Assembly: GCA_011800805.1 (NCBI GenBank)
Contig: MPNW01000766.1
Span: 45,808 to 63,616, forward strand
Direction: 5' to 3'
DNA: 17,809 bases
Origin: Hirudo medicinalis
Lineage: Eukaryota > Annelida > Clitellata > Hirudinida > Hirudinidae
The translations under genes were made by a program, and so were the position numbers. A model generated the notes under the pieces. It ran no database searches and was not told the DNA's origin. It saw nothing but the letters and a program-made list of their open reading frames with translations. Positions 10,135-17,809 of the stretch are shown one piece after another (position 1 is the first letter of the stretch; each line of letters begins with the position of its first letter).

Positions 10135-11268
10135 AGTGCCTCGAGGAATTCGCCATCAGAGACTCAGCGCTTTCATGGCTGGAATCGTACCTCAGCGACA
10201 GGAAACAGTTTATCAATCTAGGTGAGAGTTCAACTGACCTCTCCTCACTAGATGTTGAGTCTCCCAAGGGTCTGTTCTTGGACCTGTTTTCTTCACGACT
10301 TACACATTCCCAATTGGTGATTTGATTTCCGACTTTGGGTACAGTTACCTTCTGCATGCAGAGGATACCAGCATTCATGTACCTTCATCACGTCTCCTTC
10401 ATCAACGTGACGGCCGATGAATGCATCCAGAAAATTCAGCAGTTAAACCAGTTGCAGCTGAATCCTTCTAAGTTTGAGACTATGATGTTAGGCACCAGCC
10501 AGTCCCTCATAAAAACTGGGCCTAACTTCCGTCAGCCTCGCCGACACGAGCATACCACTGGCTGGGCATATAAAACTCCTTGGTGCCACTCTCGACAGCA
10601 CCCTCTCCCTGGACAAGCACGTCTCAACAGTAGTTCGGTTATGCAGATACCAAGCGCGGTCTTTATGTCACATCAGGCACATACTTACAGTTGATGTGAC
10701 TGCGGTTCTCTGTCGTTGCCTCATTTTGTCAAGGCTGGACTACTGTAACTCCCTGCTTCATCAGCTATCCTCTGCTTCCCTCCAGAAACTGGAGGTTTCC
10801 CTGCAGAGGATTCAACACAAATCTGCTCGTCTAGTGATCGGAGGCGATATCTCACCGGCCGACTCAATGAGATCACTCCATTGGCTTCCAGATAATGAAA
10901 GTTTAAAATTCAAAATAGCCTCGCTGGCACACAAGGCTCTGATGATAGGAACGCCACGCTGCCCAGCCAACATTCTCTCCCCGAGGACTCACATGCGAGG
11001 AGTCTGAGAACGGAGTCCTCGAACTTCCTCAACATTCCCATTCCGGGAAACAAGTCTGAAGCAAAGTCCTTCAAGTTCTCCGCCCCTCTGGAATGCATGG
11101 AATAGCCTACCCCCACAACTCAGGGCCTCTGATTCATTCAGCCTCTTCAAGGCTAATCAAGACCCATCTTTCTCCACAGTAGAGAGGGACAAAGCGCCCC
11201 TGACGCTTAAGGCGCCTTACAAATGAACATATTATTATTATTATTATTGTTGTTGTTGTTGTTGTTGT
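10135..11268 (+). mobile_element. 5'-truncated CR1/L2-like LINE, reverse transcriptase C-terminal half plus 3' tail
   Basis: Plus-strand translation with frameshifts gives SWLESYLSDRKQFINLG, then SPKG/SVLGPVFF (ancestral VPQGSVLGPLLF), then HAEDTSIHV in place of the YADDTQ catalytic box. Next come NQLQLNPSKFETMMLG, LGATLDSTLSLDKHV, SRLDYCNSLL, and SLHWLPDNESLKFKIA. This is the classic order of the jockey-superfamily CR1/L2 reverse transcriptase. A frameshift near 10268 and the Y-to-H and D-to-E changes in the catalytic box make it inactive. The element ends with a short 3' region and an (ATT)n(GTT)n tail at 11230-11268, typical of these LINEs. The 5' half (endonuclease) is missing. It sits tail to tail against the last ASS1 exon. 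Confidence 0.88.
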
Positions 11269-14200
11269 ATGTGCTGACGTCATCTTAAAATGATTAAGCT
11301 TAAATTTCTCGAACCTGATGGATTGTATCCTTGCAAATCCGCCTGCATCAACCGGATCAAAGTCTCCAATGATGTCCATGCTTCAATTCGATCAAACGGC
11401 AATATTGTTATATTTAATTTGCTGTATTGGTAGGTGCAGTCGTTAAAACACTATTGTCTTTATTAATTTTATAAAAAATTTTTAAAGTAACCGTATGAGG
11501 CATGACAAGAGTTTGAAAAAATCATTTTCAATTCGACCTGACTAGATTTGAGTTGTAGAGGGACTTAGGAGAACATCTCTTGAGAATGTGAACTCCTCCC
11601 TTATACAACTGCAGCACCACTTTTCCAGTCACATCCTCCTGTGTCTTCTTGATGCACGACCTGATGAACTCCCCCTCAGGACTGAACCAGAGGCCATCAT
11701 AGACCTTTGCACCAGAGAACAATCAGACAATTGATGTCAATATTTTGTTGTTGTCTTTGATTAATTAGCATCGTTTTTAAACCTTTGTTGTGATTTCACT
11801 CATTTTTAGTAATTCGAAATGTTTTCATATTTTTATAAATATTCCTCCTTGGAATGTATAGCCTCACAGTGGCTGTAAGTCTAAATTTATAAAAAAAAAT
11901 GAATTTAAATGTTGAACTCGGTTGATGTCACCTTCTCAGAGAATGTGGTGCCCAAAGCCCTCTTGATGCGCCTCACCTCACGATCCAAGGTCAGAAGTTC
12001 AAGATCAAGATGTGCTTCGTACAATACTGTTACTCCAGGAGTTTCGTAGATGCCTGACAAAGAAAGTTCAAAAGTCGCGACCTTTGTACGTGATTGGTCG
12101 TTCACGTGTCAAGGGATATGATCTTGTGGGCGTGTGGTTGGGTGGTCCACCGATTTAAAGGACAAATGATTGGTCCAATAATGGCCAACGCTACTATGGT
12201 GATGTTTGAGTTTAAATAATAAAATTCTATTCGAAGTTTTGTGAAATGTCGTGGCAAGTTTGAATATCTGAAACTAGTTAAAATGAACTGTGATGAGTTT
12301 AACCTCTTGATTTCATTCCAATGGTTCTGTTCTCCACCATATCCACTCTTCCAACGCCATGCTTTCCTCTGAAGAAAACAATGGACCACATGTTAGTTAG
12401 CTCCAACTAAACTTTTAAGCTATTTCACTTTTAATGATTTCAGTCAAATTCATTACTACAACTTTTTTGTTATGTTTAATTAACATTGAATTATAAATTT
12501 TTTTTTAAATAATTTAGTAAATATTAACAAAGTTTGGATGAACGTGCAGGTTGGGTTGTGTTCCTGCATGCGAGGGTAATAGTTCGCAATCCAACTTGCA
12601 CTGCCAGGGAGCGCCCTCGGGTAGGGGCGCCATAGAAATGATAGAACGAATAAAAGTCCCTTCACATCCTATTCTGATTCATAAGGTATTCAATAGATCG
12701 GATAAATACAAGTTCTTAACAACTAACGCCACTTGGTTGAGATACTGAATGAGTTCCAATGGTTCTGTGACTTCTTTCAATGTCTCCAAATTTTTCACCT
12801 TCACTGGCAACCCTTTAATAGGGATAACATTTATTTACATTTTTTGAATTTTTAAATTTTAATTTATTACATTTAAATACCTTTTCGTTCATAAATTTTC
12901 AGTTTGGAAATTCACCTCTTTGAAAATGAATCTCAAGTCTCTCTGCTTCCTCGGGAGCAAGCAGGGGATCCACAGTGCTCAGGAAGAGGTCCTTTGGAGC
13001 CTCCTGGAAGGGGTCCTCCAACAATCCTGCCTCGTAACTGGAAAATGTGAAGTCGCAATAAATCACATTTAGTTTATTTCAATAGCTCATTTATTACTTT
13101 GGAAATTTGGATATTTGACTGATTTAAATTGACTTAAATCAATCTTAAAAAGATGTTCTTGTTCTTCAAATTTAATTTAACTTTTTCTTTCAATTGATTG
13201 ACCAGGTTAATGAATTTTAATTCAAACGTTTATTAAAAAAAAAGAAGTGATCAAGTGACGAATACCTGACGTGCATTAGGTTCCAGTCTATGCTCCAAGG
13301 AGATTCTGGACTCACCGGCAGAGGAATGTTGTGCTTCTGAAATGAACGATTGCATCCTGATAACGATGCTGATAAAAGTTTGATAATGGTTTGACGATGT
13401 GATGATGAATGATAATGGTAATGTTCACCGTTATTATTAACTTAACGGAACTTCAATCTAAAAGAGACGTGTTTGCTGTTCTATAAAGTTGGGCATATAA
13501 AAAGAACCTTTGCATATTCAAAGAGATCTGAACGTCCTTTGTACTTGTTGAAAAATTCAGGGAGCTTCCAAGGAGCAATTATCTGCAAAATGACTCGTAA
13601 TTAACAACTACTTTTAATGTTTTTATTTTTATTAGTTTTCAAACAGAAATATAACTGCGACGCCATATTTATTTTAACTAAAAAAAAAGGAAGCAGCTTA
13701 GATTCAGCGAAGCATGAAAGCAACCTTAACGCGAGGGTTGAGCGCCAAACACGCGAGTTCAAATCTTATTTGGTCGTTTCCTTTCCCTGTTGCTCCGTGA
13801 GCCACGTGACCTACCCCTTCCCTTGATGCCGCATCCAGGAGACCTCTGATTGGTTGTTAGATTATTAATTACTTACTGACTTCCAATGGTTTCATTGGCT
13901 GTGTTACTTCATTCTTTAAATTAAATATTCACAAATAATAAGTTGTAATTGAAGATATTATTATTATATTCATTATCAATGATTTATTTGTACCTAATTA
14001 CAATTAATTCGTAATAACTCAGGTCATTTAGCACCTGGCAATGCAGGGTCTAGCCAAAGCGGTTCCAAGATGATAGCGATCCTCATACAGGACTCCAGTT
14101 TGCACGGACATCCACACAAACTCCTCCACAAATTTCATCCTCACATCCTCCACGATCACCTGAAATCATCACGTGATCAAACTGATGATTTTGAAATCGT

Positions 14201-14809
14201 TGACGGTGAATTTGGACGGATATCAACAATTTGGAAATATTAACACACGTTTGAAACACACAAAAGATTCCGAGTTTTGGCTTCCATGAGAAAAGCAGAC
14301 TTTAAAGTTTATGGAAAGGAAGAAATCACTTATTTTCGAATAATAATAATTTTATAAATAATTAATATTACAATCAATATTAATATTAATAATATCAAAA
14401 TAACCTTCTTAGCTCCAAGTTTCAAAGCTTTTTTTCAGCTTCCTTTAAGTCATCCTGTTGACCGATGTTTGCCTGCAGAGGTTTTTCCAGGGTTTTTTTT
14501 ATAGCAATCATCAACATCACCACCACCTTCACCATCATCATCATCATCACCACCATCATCATCATCACCACCATCATCATCAGCAGCAGCAGCTGCTGCA
14601 ACATCAATGTCGTCATTGTCACCATCGTCGTCATTCACATCATCAGCATCACCGTCACCGTAACCATGGTGATAAGTTGACGATATGAAGCGAACGCTTA
14701 CCAAGTAAGCCATAACTTGGTATCCCTGTTCAGTGAGCCACTTCAAGATGCACGAAGTATCCAGTCCTCCGCTGAAGGACAACATCACCAATTCCTTGTT
14801 GTCGCTCAT
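11134..14809 (-). CDS. ASS1: Argininosuccinate synthase, 12 coding exons, with a frameshift in exon 2 and a LINE-derived C-terminus
   Basis: Joins citrulline and aspartate with ATP to argininosuccinate (arginine synthesis, urea and NO-citrulline cycles; cytosolic). Exons in transcript order: 14809-14702, 14472-14405, 14159-14035, 13845-13725, 13582-13508, 13336-13266, 13037-12916, 12812-12728, 12368-12304, 12053-11932, 11704-11538, 11380-11134. Motifs: ATP-loop SGGLDTS (13-19), [28 protein letters not shown] (117-125), [79 protein letters not shown]. All phases fit except exon 2, 68 nt where 69 is expected: one base is missing in an A7 run (plus strand T 14429-14435), so a literal translation stops early. 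With that base counted the chain is 458 residues; homology ends near 414 (human 412) and the rest is antisense LINE. The ATG has A at -3. Convergent with MARS1. Confidence 0.93.
12558..12682 (-). repeat. Dispersed GC-rich repeat, copy B (in ASS1 intron 8)
   Basis: Inverted relative of 7660-7805. Read on the minus strand it gives GGATGTGAAGGGAC, GGCGCCCCTACCC, GAGGGCGCTCCCTGGC, TTGCGAAC, GCATGCAGGAAC. It lies in the 359-bp intron between ASS1 exons 8 and 9. Short open frames over it are incidental. Confidence 0.8.
14507..14600. repeat. CAT/CAC/CAG trinucleotide repeat in ASS1 intron 1
   Basis: Alternating CAT and CAC blocks ending in CAG units fill most of the 229-bp intron between ASS1 exons 1 and 2. 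Open frames of His, Met or Asp repeats through it are artefacts. Confidence 0.9.
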
Positions 14810-15425
14810 GTTTGCCAAACTATTTCTCAGAAGAAATTCTTGCCAATGAAAATGTTTGGTAATGAATAATTAATTTATTATTATTATTATTATATAATTA
14901 GTTCACCTTATTATTAAAACTTATAAGTACTTAACTACTATGTGAGCAGCCAAAAATAAAACTTTCTAAAAGTAGAAAAACCTCTTGGAAACAGAAGCAG
15001 GTGTTTGGTCCTCCTGAACAGTTGAATTTATTGATAAAGTTGACCTGCTTTCACACGTCTTCAATCATTCGCACCAGGTACATTTGAAGTTAGTCAGTTA
15101 GTCATCGGAAATCCCCTTGAATTGTTAAATAATTCACTTAATTTGAATTAATTTACTGAAAATTAGAGGCAATTCAGTTATCAACGCATGCTTGATGGTT
15201 TTCATGCATTGTGAATGCATTGTTTGTATTGTTATTGTTTTTCTCGGTTTTTTCTTAAAGTTTTATCTTATCGAAACAAAACTAACCTGTATTCTTGTTA
15301 CGAGTTCAAATTCAACTTTGTAAAAACCACCTGGTTGTATTGATGTTCGTGATTGTGATCGATAACATTTCATCGGGATTATTACAACAGGTGCTTGAAA
15401 AGCATGGATGTAATGATGGTGAAGA
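14810..15425. other. Region upstream of ASS1
   Basis: Must contain the ASS1 5' UTR and promoter on the minus strand. An (ATT)n run at about 14877-14893 and a TATATAA-like word near 14892 lie about 80 bases before the ATG. No 5' exon or promoter motif can be assigned with confidence. Confidence 0.4.
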
Positions 15426-15540
15426 ATGGATGTTTATGGTGATGGTGGTATGGATGTTTGTGGTGATGGTGGTATGGATGTTTGTGGTGATGGTGGTATG
15501 GATGTTTGTGGTGATGGTGGTATGGATGTTTGTGGTGATG
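15426..15540. repeat. 24-bp minisatellite, 4.8 copies
   Basis: Unit ATGGATGTTTGTGGTGATGG plus TGGT, starting at 15426, 15450, 15474, 15498 and 15522 (last partial). Only one base differs in the first copy. Because the unit is a multiple of three it stays open in several frames on both strands, which explains the overlapping open frames. Confidence 0.95.
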
Positions 15541-16390
15541 AACGCAGCAAATCCTCGGATCATTACCAATATTTCTGGTAAACAACTTGGCAAAATATTG
15601 GAATGTGAGTAATAAGTTGTCTGATTAATTTGTTAATTCTATATTAATACTGATGTTAATTATATATTAAACAAGTAATTGAAAAGAGGTTCAGTCTTCC
15701 TTCCGTTGCTGTTGTTTTTCTTAATTTATCGTAACGAGTAACATTATCTATTCGTCAGACGTCACCTTATCACCTTATCACAAATACAACATCATCGTCA
15801 TCATTACTGCTATCATCATCGTCGTAGTCCTCATCATTATCAGGTGATTATCATCGAAGTCGTCGTATCAAAACCGTACGTTCGATCATGACATTTTCGA
15901 CAATTATTTTTGCTTGGATGAGCAATAAATATTTCTGGTGGAACTGAGTGAGTGAGTGAGTGAGTGAGTGAGTGAGTGAGTGAGTGAGTGATTCTCACGA
16001 CTGACCTCCTGCATTCGGTGGCAAATTAGGAGGACCAGTGAGGCAGTTGGTGACGTTGACAACACTCAACACTGACAACTTCATCTGAGCGGTCATAATC
16101 TCCCATCACTGCACCACAAGTCCACCATCCACTCACCTACTCACTCTCTCACTTTCCTTGACATTTATCCCCGACGAGAACGTCACAAATTTATTTCCAT
16201 CCTCAATGGTCATGTCAGTCCTCGAAATTTGTTTGGTGCTCTGGATATTCTTTTACGTTCTTAATATAATATTTATTCATTTTAATTATATTTATTTATT
16301 TATTCGTTATAATTATTAATTTGATAATAACTTAATAATTGTTCTGTAGTTACCTTAATATAATATCTAGTAGAAAATTATTATAATAGT
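15541..16390. other. Intergenic, simple-sequence rich
   Basis: Contains CATCGT-type repeats at about 15786-15840, a (TGAG)n run at 15945-15991, and AT-rich sequence after 16250. No gene seen. Confidence 0.6.
15945..15991. repeat. (TGAG)n tetranucleotide microsatellite
   Basis: About 11.5 perfect tandem TGAG units. Confidence 0.97.
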
Positions 16391-16600
16391 TACAATAATT
16401 ATTATGAATTATTATTATTATTAGTGTAATATTAATAATTATTATGAATTATTATTATTATTAGTGTAATATTAATAATTATTATGAATTATTATTATTA
16501 TCAGTGTAATATTAATAATTATTATGAATTATTATTATCAGTGTAATATTAATAATTATTATGAATTATTATTATTATTAGTGTAATAATTTTAATTTTT
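16391..16600. repeat. AT-rich minisatellite, 40-bp unit, five copies
   Basis: The anchor ATTATGAATT recurs at 16401, 16441, 16481, 16521 and 16558. Four intervals give units of 40, 40, 40 and 37 bp (the last lost one trinucleotide). Each unit ends with AGTGTAAT and carries the palindrome AATAATTATT. Copies differ by only one or two bases, which points to recent expansion. Confidence 0.93.
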
Positions 16601-16762
16601 TATTAGTGTAATTATAATAATAATAAAAATTATACGTGAATTTGTTATTATATTGTTGTCGCTTAATTATATATAAATAACCTCTGCTTGGAAATCAAAT
16701 GAAAATACGATTGGGATTAAGAAGATATTTTTCATGGAAAGATTGAACGCTCAGCGTCCTCT

Positions 16763-16958
16763 AACTTATCATCGTCATCGTCGTAGACATCGTCGTCGTC
16801 ATCTTCGTCATCATCATCATCTCACTTGAAGGTGTAACCTTGTTATCGTTGTTGTTGTAAGGGAGTTGTGGTGATGATGATGATGACGCGTCGTGGGACG
16901 TTGTTATCAGCTATCGTTACCATGATGATTTGATGACGACAACGAAGACGACGACGAC

Positions 16959-17005
<47 letters not shown>

Positions 17006-17140
17006 CGACGACGACGACGACGACGGTGATGCTGATGCTGATGACGGTGATGATGATGATGCTGCGGCTTTTGGTGATGGTGAAGATGGTGGTTGTGATG
17101 ATAATGAAGACGACGACGACGATGATGATGATGACGAAAT
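16763..17140. repeat. CAT/CGT and GAT/GAC trinucleotide repeat field
   Basis: Three blocks: CATCGTCGT-type at 16763-16825, a GAC-(GAT)n-GAC block at about 16935-17030, and GAC/GAT at about 17105-17135. The spacers are GATG-rich. The long frames through it (His-, Met- or Arg-repeats) have no complex sequence and are not genes. Confidence 0.9.
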
Positions 17141-17274
17141 GAGGCTGTTGTGGGATGTTGTTGTGATGTGTTGTTGTGATTCATTGAGTCGTTGTGAGCG
17201 TCAAGGCAGGAAATGAAAAATTGCCTCCGGGTCGTGCTTCGTGCAAACAGAGTTGATGCTTGAATCTCTCCTCT

Positions 17275-17348
17275 GCGACATCCATCCATCCACTCCTCCG
17301 TCCATCCATCCATCCATAACTCCATCCACCTGTCTTTCCACCCACCCA
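17275..17348. repeat. (CATC)n tetranucleotide repeat, imperfect
   Basis: CCATCCAT units broken by short substitutions. Confidence 0.88.
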
Positions 17349-17401
17349 TCAATCCGCCATCTCAAATGTTATTTTTCATTCAAAGGCAAATATTCACATC
17401 A

Positions 17402-17510
17402 ACCACAAAACAAAAAAACATTATATTAACAATAACAACAGTAATAATAATATTAACAGTAACAACAATAATAATATTATCAATAACAACAATAATGATA
17501 TTAACTGTAA
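17402..17510. repeat. AAC/AAT trinucleotide-rich tract
   Basis: Irregular tandem of AACAAC, AATAAT and ATATT words with a period of about 30 bases between similar AACAGTAA/AACAATAA units. Confidence 0.75.
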
Positions 17511-17732
17511 GGACAATGTGGATGAATTTATCTATCTTACGTAAGTTATAAGTTGATTTGCAAATGATTCCATGAAAAGTCATTTTCTGAACAATAAATG
17601 CAAATTTTGAATTATAAAATTGAGTTTAAATGTTTTTAAATATTTTTAAATGGTGAATATTAAAGAAAAGAGGTATATAAAGATTCATTTATAATGACAG
17701 TTATAATAACATGCAATAACTAGCTAATGTAT

Positions 17733-17809
17733 CGACAACAACAACAACAACAACAATAATAATAATAATAACAATAATAATAATAACAACAATAAAGACA
17801 ATAATAATA
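17733..17809. repeat. (AAC)n(AAT)n microsatellite, runs off the window end
   Basis: AAC units followed by AAT units, the reverse-complement order of the LINE tail at 11230-11268. It could be the tail of a minus-strand LINE whose body would lie beyond 17809, or an independent microsatellite. Confidence 0.85.

Larger units (their letters stand above)
17141..17809. other. Intergenic to the window end, no gene
   Basis: Apart from the simple repeats listed separately, this stretch is AT-rich sequence without coding signal. Confidence 0.6.

Noticed and set aside
10910..11116. Minus-strand 68-residue frame in the LINE
   Set aside because: Antisense of the reverse transcriptase fragment, with no family of its own.
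14450..14694. Asp-rich extension of ASS1 exon 1
   Set aside because: Read-through past the donor at 14701 into intron 1; the family continues instead with ANIGQ at 14472.
11134..14809. ASS1 as a processed or decayed pseudogene
   Set aside because: It keeps 11 introns with correct splice sites and phases and all main active-site motifs; a single homopolymer base is not enough to call decay.
16391..16600. Possible CRISPR-like array
   Set aside because: The units are contiguous with no unique spacers, purely AT-rich, and the genome is animal.
16930..17142. Plus-strand frame of Met and Thr repeats
   Set aside because: Direct translation of (ATG)n and (ACG)n microsatellites.
16843..17352. 169-residue minus-strand frame rich in His and Arg
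   Set aside because: It is a trinucleotide repeat field read in frame; outside the repeats there is no conserved sequence.

Overview
The window is nuclear DNA from an animal. It is AT-rich, full of simple repeats, and holds two housekeeping genes cut into many short exons by small GT..AG introns. Exons are clearly richer in G and C than introns. The proteins look bilaterian, and the compact introns, (ATT)n tails and transposon fossils would suit a lophotrochozoan such as an annelid (leech-like) or mollusc. That placement is an inference with low confidence.

Layout, left to right. Bases 1-914 (minus strand) hold the C-terminal part of a retroelement reverse transcriptase that runs off the left edge. 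At about 1550-1905 (+) lies a broken Tc3/mariner-like transposase N-terminus. Bases 2411-9252 (+) are a complete cytosolic methionyl-tRNA synthetase gene (MARS1): 22 coding exons that join without a frame break into 902 codons, with GST-like N-terminus, catalytic core, zinc knuckles, anticodon-binding region and WHEP tail. Its intron 20 carries a dispersed GC-rich repeat and a dead, roughly 1-kb DNA transposon with recognisable terminal inverted repeats. A CR1/L2-like LINE fragment (+) follows at about 10135-11268.

Argininosuccinate synthase (ASS1) lies on the minus strand at 14809-11134 in 12 coding exons, convergent with MARS1. All exons and phases fit the family, with two oddities. Exon 2 is one base short in an A7 run. 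The last exon has no stop at the expected place and reads on into the LINE, predicting a tail of about 43 residues. A second copy of the GC-rich repeat sits inverted in ASS1 intron 8.

From about 14.9 kb to the end no gene is visible. The region holds satellites: a 24-bp minisatellite, a TGAG run, a 40-bp AT-rich palindromic array, GAT/GAC/CAT trinucleotide blocks, CATC repeats and ACA/ATA runs.

The two genes are both basic amino-acid metabolism functions (Met-tRNA charging; arginine synthesis and the urea/NO cycles), but nothing in the sequence shows co-regulation. No novel multi-gene system is evident. The most interesting points are the LINE-derived end of ASS1, its exon 2 frameshift, and the transposon-derived material around the convergent 3' ends.
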